A model generated the notes under the pieces. It did not search any database and was not told where the DNA came from. It saw only the letters and a program-made list of their open reading frames with translations. A stretch of DNA of 64,000 bases from Bactrocera neohumeralis (Eukaryota; Arthropoda; Insecta; Diptera; Tephritidae), in contig NC_065919.1 of assembly GCF_024586455.1 (NCBI RefSeq), positions 18,842,017 to 18,906,016 of the forward strand. The letters are read 5' to 3'. Numbering within the stretch: position 1 is the stretch's first letter; each line of letters opens with the position of its first letter. Of the stretch, positions 1 to 10,611 are shown piece by piece. A program made the position numbers and the translations under genes.

Positions 1-403
1 GTTTTAAGCTTTCTTTCATTGAAGGTAACAAAAGATTTAAAATATGCAGATATCATCCGATTGTAATACACAAGAACCTTGGTGTCTGCAAGTGTAGGTA
101 TGAACAATCAATAAACGGTTAACTGGAAGAGATACGTCCCACTTCCACTAACAAGATCTTCGTCCAATAAAACCATCCCCAATATCGAACTTGTTGTTGT
201 AGATCATATTAAACTCTGTCAAAGCTTTTGAAACCTTTACGTATGACTTCATAGGATCAAACCAACGAGAAATCTTAATGCTTAGAATAAGTCAAAAGCA
301 TCCTTGACATTTTTAGAAACGAATTCATTGTTCTACAAAGTCAACAAAACACATGGTGAGCATATCCATGCACGTTTTTTATGCGATACCCATGTGTTTT
401 CAA
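1..403. other. Unassigned sequence
   Basis: No open frame, repeat or splice pattern that I recognise. It borders the mariner terminus that begins at 404. Confidence 0.5.
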
Positions 404-1357
404 GGGTGATCCATTTCGAGATTCCCTACTCTTTTGAAGAAAAAACACCGAAACTTCAAAACTAATATGGAATGTTTATTATCAATCGAAGGAACATTCT
501 TTGGCATTTATTTTTTGAAGATTATCTTTATTAAATATTGGCCGTGGCTTTGTCTCAGATGGTCCATCCGTTGAATTCAATTTTCGATGATCGTTCGAGC
601 ATTTCGACTGGTAACTGGCGAAAGATATGAGTGATGTTTTGCTCCAAGACCTAAATCGAAGCGGGATTGTCCGTATAGACTCTAAACTTAACAAATCCCC
701 ACAGGAAAAACAGTCCAAAGGTGTAATATCAAACGATCTTGGTCACCAGCCAGAAACGTGAAATTATCTGCTCACCTATGTAAGTGTTCTTTCAATAAAT
801 CCATTAACTGATGTGATGTGTGGGTAGTGGCACCATCTTGTTGAAACCGACTGTCCCCGAGATCAGGAGCTTCAATTTCAGTCATCAAACAGTCGGTTAT
901 CATGGCTCGATAACGGTCGCTATTGTAGGTTACGATCCGTCTGGCGTCATTTTCGTAGAAATATTGACTGATGAGTTCATCGGCCCACAAACCACACCAA
1001 ACCTTTGTTTTTTCGAGATGAAATGGCAGCTCTTGAATCTGTTCACGTCTCTCTTTGTTCTAAATGCGACAATTTTGTTTGTTTACATATCCATTGAGCC
1101 AGGAATGGGCCACATCACTGAACAAAATTTGGCTCAAAAACGTCGTGTCTTGTTGGAACTTTTCAAGAAACCATAGAGCGAAGCGATGTCGCTTGAGAAG
1201 GTCGAGCGACCTCAGTTCTTGCACGCGCTGTATTTTCTACGGTTTTAATTTAAGATCTGGACCTAAAAAAAGTCAAGTTGTTTCATCCGTCTGTCTGTCT
1301 GTTGAGTTGGTGCGAACGGTGCCGAACCGGCTCTTCACGGTCTTCGTGTAGACTCTC
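404..1357 (-). mobile_element. Decayed mariner-like element, GGGTGATCC family, copy 1
   Basis: A Tc1/mariner (IS630) superfamily DNA transposon remnant read on the minus strand. The left end at 404-412 is GGGTGATCC followed by ATTTCGAG, which matches the termini of the copies at 4908-6166 and 15236-15846. The frame at 772-990 shows the catalytic-domain motifs RYRAMITD and FQQDGATTHT typical of this superfamily. The piece at 482-718 corresponds to the C-terminal end. The N-terminal half (about 1190-1357) aligns by eye with 15400-15520 in the third copy but has stops and frameshifts. The N-terminal terminus is missing, replaced by another mariner fragment from about 1358. It cannot encode active transposase. 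Confidence 0.8.
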
Positions 1358-1690
1358 AGTTATGGCTTGACGTAGCCACACCGGAATTAGTCCGACCGAG
1401 GCGACCAATTTACTGGACCATTTCATGAGACAACACGTTCATCCAACTTGGTTTTCAATAAATCGAATATAACATTCGCTGTGTTGCTTGTGGCAGGATG
1501 GCTATTGGCCATTTTGGCAATTCGGCCATAAATATTCGATTATCATTGTGCGGTAGCGATTCACATTCACAGTGCCGGTCTTAATCATCGCGGAATGACG
1601 CCGCCGTCCCATGAAACGCACCAAACCGCAATTTTTTCAGGAATGGTGACTCATGTAGTACGTATGAATGTTCATTCACAGGAATAAATG
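1358..1690 (-). mobile_element. Second mariner transposase fragment
   Basis: Read on the minus strand, broken frames give a DDE-domain stretch with VNVNRYRTMI, then a region resembling the segment after the catalytic aspartate (DLLKTKLDER-like) and an NWPPRS-like remnant. It abuts copy 1 of the GGGTGATCC family and looks like a separate insertion or a recombination junction. It is too short and decayed to assign to a subfamily. Confidence 0.55.
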
Positions 1691-2030
1691 ATTTTAATGA
1701 TATCCCAAACCGTTTTTGTTTTATTTAAAAACTCTTTTGTAGCGCTTTTATTGAAAAAGGCGATCTTAAAGTTGAGGCCACTGTTTCCGAATTTCGGTAG
1801 TAAATTTAGTTACTTCGTCTCAATGTTGGATCTTAAGTCTTTCCATGATGAAATAGCAAACCTTGCTGCAGAGAAATGTCAAAATAAATTTATCTATACT
1901 TGCGATGCCGATTTCGCAGAGCAAGTGTGATAAATCATATATGACAGTTTCTTAGGAATCCCACTATTTCTAGGCAATTAGAAACAACTATCTCAAATTT
2001 TAGAATTAAAGTAGTAAAAAACGACGATTT
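1691..2030. other. Unassigned sequence
   Basis: An 80-residue open frame at 1688-1930 has no recognisable motif. I see nothing else. Confidence 0.4.
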
Positions 2031-2222
2031 AACATCGTCGGTCTGTATAATGTATATGCGAATTTCAGACGTCCTTTTTTCCTCAAACATCGCAGTCGGG
2101 ACTACTATAGCATTTAACTGTTATACACACTGAACGATCAAAATCAAATCCTTGTTTAAGCAACCGTTTTACTTGTGGAGGTATAATAATCTTCGGTACA
2201 ACCGAAGTTAACGTTTTTTCTG
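2031..2222 (+). repeat. 153-bp dispersed repeat family, 3' terminal part
   Basis: Contains the family signature CTGAACGATCAAAATCAAAT and ends with ACAACCGAAGTTAACGTTTT. The same terminal block is seen at about 60284-60305 (GCAACCGAAGTTAA). This is a short, diverged, plus-oriented copy. Confidence 0.6.
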
Positions 2223-3227
2223 GTTTTTATTTGACTTTCAGCTTATTAACTAACACATTCCAAGCAGAAATTTATATGTAGGCTCAGCGGGATATGCTCA
2301 TAAGGACATATACATTTATGGCACGTCTGTAGCTTTTCTAATATTCAATATTCCCTAATCACACACCACGTGGTGTCCAGTTAATTACATATATGTCTTT
2401 TATTAATAGTAAAACATGTTGTTGTACAACATATACTTATGTATATATGGTATATATATGTTTGTATACATGCACAGTCGACACATACTTGCATGCAAAT
2501 GGCATTATAACAGGATAACGGTAATTGCTGTATTTCCAGAAATGTTTTCCCCTAAGTAAAATAAAGCCTTATTACTGCACGATTTTAGAATAAGATAGTA
2601 GTGATTTAACAAACTACTAAGGAGTGGAATTTCCACACGCAACTGCTGTGTTGACTCCCACAAAAGCTAAGGCCGTTGAGTGGGTGCAGAAATTGCGCTG
2701 GCGATGGAAATGGTGTTGAGTGGTGCTTGATTTAATTGGTGTACGAAAGGTAATACATTGGAGTATCATCTTTTTTGTTAGGCCACTTTATGAATATCCA
2801 AGTATGTCCAGTTTCAAATTAATAATTCAGGTAATCAAAGTAATGTTATGTTATGTGCATCACGTAATCAACCGAGAAGTTTGTTTTGGTGGCAAGAGTT
2901 TGAAAGTTAAGCACACAAAAGAAAACTATTTTTTAGTGCCAAAAGGATATGGGATTATGGCGTCTAAATACGACTTAAGTTATAAAAAAAATTAAAGTTT
3001 GCTCAAGTCAAATAGTTTCGCTTAAAGCGCTTGCTTGGTGAACCCTATTTACGGAACAATCAAATATAACCAACTAAACTCGAGTTCCTTAAATGAAGTC
3101 AAGATTTCATCAAGCTCTGAAAAACTCAGAATTGACTAGCTCCAACGTTGCAGGCTCAAGATGAACTAACTGAGCTCTCTGTGAGAGGGAAACCTCTCCA
3201 CTTTTGCTAGACATGACTGCCGGGCAT
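2223..3227. other. AT-rich intergenic sequence
   Basis: TATA/CATA-type simple sequence occurs around 2430-2480. No gene is supported: the 91-residue frame at 2720-2995 has no recognised domain. Confidence 0.4.
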
Positions 3228-3665
3228 TTGTTATACCCTGAACAGGGTACATTAAGTATACCACGAAGTTTGTAACACCTAAGAGTATGCGTCAGAGATC
3301 GTATAATATATATAGGTATATATTTATATAAATTATCAGGATGACTCAGCTCTTCATCATTTTGTCATATCCATCTGTCTGTCTGTATATACGCGAACTA
3401 ATACTCAGGTCTGAGATATCGATCTAAAACTTTGCACACTTTCCTTCTTCCCCAAGAAGTTTCTCATTTGTCAGAACCGCCGATATCGAACTAATATAGC
3501 ATATAGCTTCCATACAAACTGAACGATCGGAATCAAATTATTGTATGGAAGTTTCTCTATTTGTGAGGGATACACTAAACTTTTTTCTCGGAGATTTCAC
3601 TCGATAGCAATGTCAAATCTCCAAGCGAATATCTGGGTATAAAATAAAGCTTATCGGTCGTTGCC
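3228..3665 (+). repeat. 153-bp dispersed repeat family, with palindromic 5' start
   Basis: Begins near TATACCCTGAACAGGGTA, a near-palindrome, and continues through a TCTGTCTGTCTG stretch, a GATATCGATCTAAAA block, and CATATAGCTTCCATACAAAC. It shares these blocks with 29641-30140, 59640-60305 and 61811-62425. It gives the best view of the 5' end of the family in this window. Confidence 0.65.
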
Positions 3666-4130
3666 AGAACATTGTATACATACATGTTTCTTTTAAGCGT
3701 TAGGTTGTCCAAGAATGTTTCCCTCTTCTGGTACTTTTAGCGAATCCATTGACTTTTAACATTCTCACAGAAAATTTCGTTTAAGATGTTCTGTCACACA
3801 TGCTATTGATGATATCGGCATTTTCGCCTCATGTCGAAAAGCGCAATGATCTTGTTATAACTCAATTTGCACCAAACGGCCAATTTTTGGCGATGCAATT
3901 TAATTTTCTGAACCACACGAGGCTTTGACTCACCTCAGTGACGAATCCTTTAAGCCAAAGATGGACCCCATCTGAGAAGATGAGTTTTTGAGTGAAGAGC
4001 TTTTACGGCAGTCACCGAAAATGTGAATTTTCATTATAACGTTGGACAATTTCCAAGCACTGTATAAAAGCGAAATGTAACTTGATGAAATGACAGACCT
4101 TAGTGAAGATTCTGACAAAATTTGACACTA
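3666..4130. other. Unassigned, probably repeat-derived
   Basis: No confident coding match on either strand. It lies between a dispersed repeat and a mariner fragment. Confidence 0.4.
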
Positions 4131-4370
4131 CTCCGTAGACATAGCACTTGCCAGCCTACGGCTGTTGAAATCAAATCGTCCCTATTGGTATAATATATTT
4201 TTTAGTGGCACAAAGTATTCAGTCTTGAGTCAGCCATACATTTATGTTAATGACGATAACGTAGAAAATGAAACAGCTTTTGAAAATCGTCGTCTTGGGA
4301 TCAGCGTGATAGGAGAATGTCTCAACATCTCATCTGGATCAACTCAACACATTTTGTATAAGTAGAGATT
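4131..4370 (+). mobile_element. Mariner transposase helix-turn-helix fragment
   Basis: The frame ending at 4365 contains FENRRLGISVIGECLNIS followed by GSTQHIL, the second helix-turn-helix of mariner transposases (family pattern ENRR-x(5)-E-x-L-x-IS-x-GS-x-Q-x-IL). The catalytic domain is absent downstream. A related minus-strand fragment lies at 7266-7640. Confidence 0.7.
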
Positions 4371-4907
4371 ACTTTACAATAGACTCCAAAAATGAGTTGA
4401 AAGCGAAAATTCTCAATCTTACTGTAAGCTATACTATTCAAGACTTACATATAATAAGTGTACTGAAACTTGGATTAGCATGCTTGTTTTGACTCAGGAT
4501 CTTATTGTAAAGTGCGATAATAAAGAATTGTATTTAAATACCTGAAATTGTAGTTTTTGTGACAGTCCGCGTCAATTTAGATCAGATGGTGTATAAAATG
4601 GGTTAATCTTTTTTGGAAGCGATTGGAAATTTAGGTTTTATTAAATTCTGTAAAAAGTATATGAAGCTCACTGTGATTTTGAGAAAAAAATGAGTCGAAT
4701 AAACGTCGTTTCCACTTTTGATAAAACATCAAAGCGTAAGGTTGAGTCTATATTGAAAATAATAGTTGGTAAAAGGGTATATCTTTTGACTTAGCACAGC
4801 ACTTAAAATAAATATAAATGAATGATGAAGAATGTTTGTATTTGGTTTTTCTGTCAGTCGACGCCAAGGAAAACAAAAACCGCTCAGTTTTACCTAGATA
4901 CACATAA
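4371..4907. other. Unassigned sequence
   Basis: No supported feature. The right edge is the terminal repeat of the mariner copy that starts at 4908. Confidence 0.4.
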
Positions 4908-6166
4908 TGGGTGATCCAAAGATTGATATATTTTTTCAAAAGCCTTTTTATGACAGATCACACGTGAGTCGTGACAAGCTGTCATATTATTTTTGTTCAG
5001 TATTGTTTGGTATTTCATCAAGGAAACACTTACGCCTGAAGAACGTTTACAAATCGTTCAACTTTATTACGAAAATTCACGTTCTGTAAAGAAAGTATTT
5101 CGCCCGTTTCGCTCAACTTCAACTTTCGCTGAACATAATCGGCCAACTGAGCGTACTCTTCGCAACACCATCATCTATCTTGAGACCCAACATTCATTAT
5201 TGGATAATATTCGACGGAATAAACCACGTCCAGCACGCAGTGAAGAAAATATAGCAGCAGTAGCTGAGAGTGTACACGAAGATCGTGAAGAGTCGATTCG
5301 GCGCCGATCGCAGCAACTCGGACTGACGTATGGAACGATTTGGCGCATTTTACGTCGCGATTAAATTGAAAGCGTACAAAATACAGCTTGTGCAAGAACT
5401 GAAGCCATTCGATCTTCAGCAAGCGACAACGCTACGCTCTATGGGCTCTTGAAAAATTCCAAGAAGATCCGACGTTTATGAGCCAAACTTTGTTCAAAGA
5501 CGAGGCTCAGTTTTGGTTTAATAGGCACGTAAATAAACAAAATTGCCGCATTTGGTACAAAGAGAAACTTGAAGAGATTCAACAGCTGTCATCTAAAAAA
5601 AAAGCACCGGCTTGGTGTGGTTTTTGGGCCGGTGGAATCATCGGTCTATATTTATTCAAAAATGATGCCGCTGAAAACATAACCGTCAATGGTTTCCGTT
5701 ATCGCGCCATGATGACCGACTATTCATGATCTCGGCGACAGTTGGTTTCATCAACACTTCCCATACATCGCATCAATCAATGGGTTCGGTTAGCAGATAA
5801 CTTTTGTTTTTAGTTTTGGGCCGGTCAATTGGCGACCAAGATCGTGTGATATCACAATATCACACCGTTGGACTTTTTCCTGTATAAGTCTAGAGCTTAT
5901 ACGGACAATCCGGCTTCGATACAGGCCTTGGAGCAAATCATCACGTGGGTCATTCGTCAGTTATCAGTGGAAATGCTCCAACGATCATCGAAAATTAGAC
6001 TCAATGGTTGGACCAACTGAGACGTGGCCGCGGCCAACATTTGAAAGAGATGTCTTCAAAAAATAAATGCGAAAGAATGTTCTTTCGAATGATAATAATT
6101 TAATTAATTTTGAAGCTTCTGTGTTTTTTCTTTAAAAAAGTAGATAATCTCGAAATGGATCACCCT
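4908..6166 (+). mobile_element. Near-complete but broken mariner-like element, GGGTGATCC family, copy 2
   Basis: The best-preserved copy of its family, about 1.26 kb, bounded by inverted termini GGGTGATCC (from 4909) and GGATCACCC (to about 6165). The frame at 4993-5364 encodes the paired helix-turn-helix DNA-binding half (KETLTPEERLQIVQLYYENS, later EHNRPTERTLRNTI). The frame at 5478-5729 encodes the start of the DDE domain, including DEAQFWFNRHVNKQNCRIW and FRYRAMMTDYS. A stop at about 5362-5364, a frameshift before 5478 and a stop at 5727-5729 inactivate it. The region where FQQDGAT is expected is decayed. Copies at 404-1357 and 15236-15846 share the family. Confidence 0.88.
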
Positions 6167-7265
6167 TTGCATAGAAACACACCACCAACTGTGTATAAGT
6201 ACAGTTTTCTAAATTTACACATGTTAACAAATTAGTTTCCACGTATATTTAAAGGTGCGTGCAAGCTCCAGCTGGGACCTCACAAGTAAACACACACACA
6301 CATATACACATACATACATAGGTATATATGTATACATATATAATTTTAAATACCTTTTGTCATATAATCACATATGACAGTAGACAAGCCAAAAATGGTA
6401 AGTACATTTGTTTTGCCAACTCGACAACGTAAACAACAACAACGGCAGCAGCAGCAACTATTTGCAGAGCGTTTCATTTCGCTTGGCTTAACCTGGCATT
6501 ATCTTTATTATTATCATGCATATTAACGTCGTTATAGCGGACAGATATGTAGATAGATAGACAGACAGACAGACGGATAGTGGGTGGACGACGTCGTGGC
6601 CAATATTAGATATCGTCCGTTTTGATGGCGGACATTCCGCATTAATAGCTTCATTAATAATATATTAAGTGACGATGCAATCGTAAAGGCCGACCAAGCA
6701 TAAGAATATATAATAATATGTTTGTATGTATGTAAGTATTTGTGCATATGTAGCGAGTAATATTTGCTTAGACATCTATTTAAGTACGTACGCATTGTTG
6801 TTTTAGGCAGCTCTGAAATTTTAATTAAGCAACTGAGAGGTCATTTATTATCATCGCCCACATGTTGACTCGTTGTCACTTACAACAACAAAGGCATAAC
6901 TAAGAATGATAATATAAATACCGTTTGTCATTTCGGTAGAATTACGAAAATTTACCTGAACAAATGCATTAACTGCCAGGGTTGCCACTATCTTATGGTA
7001 AATGGTGTAAAGTATAAAAATATTCATAATACATAACGGAAAACGAGAAAAGAAAGGTGAGTTACAAACTTATAACAAAGTGAAGCGTACAAAATATTTC
7101 CATTGGACTGGTAATAAAATACATTTCATTTGCACTTTAATACAAATCTTTATTACCGCCTTCCAAATAGGTTTCTAACCCAATTCAAGCATGTCAACGC
7201 TTAATACAATTTTAAAATTGTTTGAAGCCGCGGCTGGGTTAATCTTCAGTGCTCTATCAAATTAC
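6167..7265. other. Intergenic sequence with microsatellites
   Basis: CA/TA simple repeats occur at about 6289-6345, a CAGA/TAGA run at about 6548-6576, and TGTATGTATG around 6720. CAACAACGGCAGCAGCAG lies near 6434. No coding sequence is supported. Confidence 0.55.
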
Positions 7266-7640
7266 GCTGAAAATTTGTTTGTTCAGTTTCGATTCATTTT
7301 AGAGCGTCATTTGCTAGATTGATGGACAGTTTCGACGACATATTCATGAAGGCACGTCTCGTTACCTGTAAAGATGCGTTCGAAGGATGAAGGGTTCTCT
7401 ACTACGTTGTTAAGCATCTATTTTTCGTCCTCTGATCGACGCCGTTTTCGCAAACCATTCAGGTCTTTTGTTAAAAGTTTAGTAATGAAACGTTTCATAC
7501 CCAAAACACTAATCAAACTAAAACAATGTTGAGGTCCTCAGATGTCTCTCTAAAGCCAACACGGCGATTTTTAAGTACTTTTTCTATAATCTTTTGAATG
7601 CTATCGTCATTAAAAGAGATGGACTAACGCTTGAGGCCAC
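7266..7640 (-). mobile_element. Mariner transposase fragment (helix-turn-helix to first catalytic motif)
   Basis: On the minus strand, broken frames give IIEKVLKNRRVGFRETSEDL, then LGMKRFITKLL, then a stretch matching the family segment FERIFTGNET with HEYVVET. This is the region around the first catalytic aspartate of mariner transposases. Several frameshifts are present, so it is a relic only. Confidence 0.6.
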
Positions 7641-7699
7641 GTTCGTTGTGTTAGCCACGCATAAACCAGTTTGGTCCTTTGCGATACCAGATGGAGTCC

Positions 7700-7920
7700 A
7701 AGAGGAGTAGTCATCGTTTAGCATGCTTGCGCTTGACGCGAATTTTAACAGAATCTGCAACCTCACCGTCGATACCTCCTCCAGTGGATCATAATGTGTG
7801 GACCCCAGATGCTTACATCGTAGTCTGGCTAATGCAGGAAAAGTGCACAAGAGATGCTCCATTGTTTTCTTGGTACGTATTTCCAGCAATATTTTTGGTG
7901 CGAAGAAAATGCACAAATCA
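7700..7920 (-). mobile_element. LINE fragment, region after the RNase H domain
   Basis: The minus frame shows TMEHLLCTFPALARLRCKHLG, the Cys/His-containing tail found downstream of RNase H in Jockey/I-type LINEs (usual form E-x-HLLC-x-CPAL-x-R-x-R). It is a short isolated fragment. Confidence 0.6.
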
Positions 7921-8039
7921 TTTATGAAGAACCATCACAATAACCTAAATTGACAGTTTGGTGTGGTTTTTAATCTGTTAGAATCACCGGTTCATACTTC
8001 TTTCGAAATGTAGTTGATGACAGCATGAAATCCAACGCA

Positions 8040-8375
8040 GGCTCTTGTAAACGGAGACTACTTTTGAGTGAGCAGGCAATTGCTAAGTAATGTCCGCTCC
8101 CGATGAACAAAAACTAAACTCTACAAGTCACTCATTATTTCCGTCTTGCTATATGGTGCAGAGGCATGGACGATGACAATATCTGATTAGTCGACGTTAC
8201 GAGTTTTCAAGAGAAAGGTTCTGCGAAAGATTTATGGTTCTCTGCGCGTTGACCACGGCGAATATCGCATTCGTTGGAACGATGTGTTGTATGAGATATA
8301 CGACGACATTGACATAGTTCAACGAATTAAGGGGCAGCGGTTACGCTGGCTACGTCATGTTTTCCGAAACTTTTT
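8040..8375 (+). mobile_element. RTE-like LINE 3' fragment
   Basis: Broken plus frames read SLIIPVLLYGAEAWTMT (one substitution shown as deduced), then FKRKVLRKIYG, then HGEYRIRWNDVLYEIYDDID. This is the C-terminal region after the reverse transcriptase in the RTE-like family seen also at 39942-40437, 46940-48440 and 50778-51350. It stops abruptly near 8375, where a mariner fragment begins. Confidence 0.75.
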
Positions 8376-8384
8376 ATGGCCACA

Positions 8385-8700
8385 ATAGGAAGAAGTTGAT
8401 CTTGACAACATCTGATTCCTACAAGATGGGGCTACGTTGCACACACCACGTGAGAAAACCGAATTATTGCGAGAAAAGTTCGGAGATTCGATTATTTCAA
8501 GAAATTGTGACATTGAGCCTACTTCTTTTGGAGATATTTGAAGTCATTGGTCTTTAGCGATAAACTAGACTCTCTTCAAAATTTAGAAATTATTATTGAA
8601 CATGCTAATTATGACACACGATTTGATTTAATGAAAAAGGTACTAAAAAATTGGGTTCATCGAATTCGTTCCTGCAAAATAAGTCTTGGAATTATGTTAT
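8385..8700 (+). mobile_element. Mariner catalytic-domain fragment
   Basis: Frames are broken but recognisable: a QDGAT-CHT-like segment near 8420-8450, then EKFGDSIISRN-like and SCDLT-like remnants. It is fused directly to the LINE tail ending near 8375. Confidence 0.55.
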
Positions 8701-9430
8701 ATTGAGAAGTTAATTATAATGATTGTACTTCACATTAAATAAAAATGATTTGAATTTATTTAACAAGTGGTGTTTTTTTAAGGATATCCTAGCACTCTTA
8801 TTGGAAAATAGGTACTTGGGTTCGTGATAACGTAGACTCCGCAAAATACTTCTGCAACATTCCCAACGATTTTTCAACCACCGCTGGATATTCAAAACAA
8901 AAAATTTTAAGCAAACTCCTCAATAACCTCACGTACGTCAGTTGGTTTGACAGCACCTTCGTTATTCGAACCAAGTACTAACGAAATTTTTGTACCCTAA
9001 AGAGTAGCATTGAAACTTTCCTCTATCACAGTAAGCCACGGTACCCTCTATAAAACCGGACAATTGAATACTATTTCCTTTTTTTGGTCAATTTCATAAT
9101 GTCGATGACTATCACCTATTTCTAATGTGTGCAAGCATTCATAGTTGCTTCCGCTTGATCTTTTCACACCTAAAAGGTCTATCAACAACAACCACATTAT
9201 GCCAATTTTCGACGACCCAGACACAGCATTTCGGCTGCAATTCCGGTTAAAGAAGGCTGAATGTTGCCTTCGAACTGCTGTTTGATTGCACATAACTCCA
9301 GAGCATATAATCCAGACGCGTTGAATTGCATGATATCGGCGGCTATTTGACTGGGGTATAGACGTAAGTCATGAGGCGATGCACTGTCTTGTTAAAAATA
9401 GTGATCGTCCGTGTCGATTTCATCTAATTC
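8701..9430. other. Unassigned sequence
   Basis: Likely repeat-derived, but I cannot assign it. No gene is supported. Confidence 0.4.
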
Positions 9431-10185
9431 TTACTCAACAAACTGACAAAATTTTACACAAATCCGTAAAAAAGGCCGTCTTGAGTTGTCAACATCACGT
9501 CATCTTTAACTCCCAACGGGATGTTGGAAGGAATTCGGAGGTTACCACACCTCGAAACTGTCAACAGAACCTTAATTTTTTACGTGGTTTCTTCGGCTTC
9601 TATTCACCTTTGTCACGATATGCAGCCGATTGATCGTCTGTTTCTGGATCGTAAGCTTAGATCCAAGGCTCATCACTAGTAGTAGTACGTTTCATGACAT
9701 CCTGGTAGTCGGAAAGCATTGTTTCACAGACGTAACGCGACGCTGTTTTTCGAAAAAATTGCGTGATTTTGGAATCAATTGTGCTCTCACTTTTTTAGGC
9801 CCAAATTGTCTTTCTAAATGGTATTCTGATCTTTCAGATATTCCAACGATGCCAGTAAGATTTTCTTTCATCGATTTTTCAGTACGAAATCCTTTTTTTT
9901 CTTGACGTGTTGATCATCAGTTGATTTTGATGGCTGTCCTAGACGTCCGTCATCAACGCGACCCTCTTTGAATAATTTTTACCAATCAAAAACACTTACT
10001 CCAGACAAAAAATTATCATCGAAGGACTTTTCCAACATTCTTAACGTTTCGGTACAAGAAATTTGATTCCGCAATTTCACTCATCGCCGGATTCACTTTA
10101 TGCACTTCAGAAAGACAAGACATTTGGCACTGATGTCACTGACAGCCATAACAATATAGAAAACAAATATTTCAACGAATGGAAT
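9431..10185 (-). mobile_element. Decayed mariner element (MLEK-type N terminus)
   Basis: The minus strand shows MLEKSFDDNFLSG then VFDW near 9985-10040, KTASRYVCETMLSDYQDVMK near 9695-9760, AYDPETDDQSAAYRDKGE near 9605-9660, and a fragment of the FxxRGVV-x(2)-EFLP region further on. This is the same transposase family as 39498-39935 and 41335-41745. Multiple stops and frameshifts are present. It lies just downstream of the 3' end of the oxidase gene. Confidence 0.75.
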
Positions 10186-10429
10186 TTGGTGCGAAATTGA
10201 AATTAAAAAGTCTTACTATTTATTGCCCTCAGCAAACACTCTGTTTTTGCTTCCATGCAACGCTGATATTTTCCAAATTTATTTTTTTTGCCAAACAAAA
10301 CTGTTATTATCTAATATAGGTTAGAGTGCAAATAAAATTACCAACCATAGTATGAAAATAGTATTTGCTTTTAATATTTTGAATAATATGTCTAAACTTT
10401 ACATATAATAATAAGTCATTTTACATATT
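10186..10429 (-). other. 3' flank and probable 3' UTR of the multicopper oxidase
   Basis: This is sequence immediately after the TAA stop at 10430-10432 on the minus strand. An ATTAAA hexamer on the minus strand at 10370-10375, about 55 bases beyond the stop, could act as the polyadenylation signal. That is inference. The interval to the mariner element at 10185 is otherwise featureless. Confidence 0.4.
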
Positions 10430-10611
10430 TTACATGAAATATAGTTTTTTAGCGCGAAATGCTTGCAACTCATTCAGTTCGGGTAGGTAATTACCACAGC
10501 TGGGGAATGCTTTTGGTGTTGGCACCATTTCGCTGGTGTTGCCCACTTGCAGAATTAAGCCCATGCCGATGGACAAATGCCATTCATAGTGGCAGTGCAT
10601 TAGCCAGAATC
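10430..10611 (-). CDS. Multicopper oxidase exon 8 (last copper motif and stop)
   Basis: 182 bases to a TAA stop. The acceptor TTCCACAG (10612) follows a 5.5 kb intron. It encodes GFWLMHCHYEWHLSIGMGLI: the HCH triplet (761-763) gives type 3 histidines and the type 1 cysteine, H767 completes the type 1 site, and M772 is the axial residue. The C terminus AFPSCGNYLPEL is family-typical. Confidence 0.95.

Noticed and set aside
3930..4118. Possible additional mariner fragment on the minus strand
   Set aside because: I could not match it to any transposase motif in any frame.
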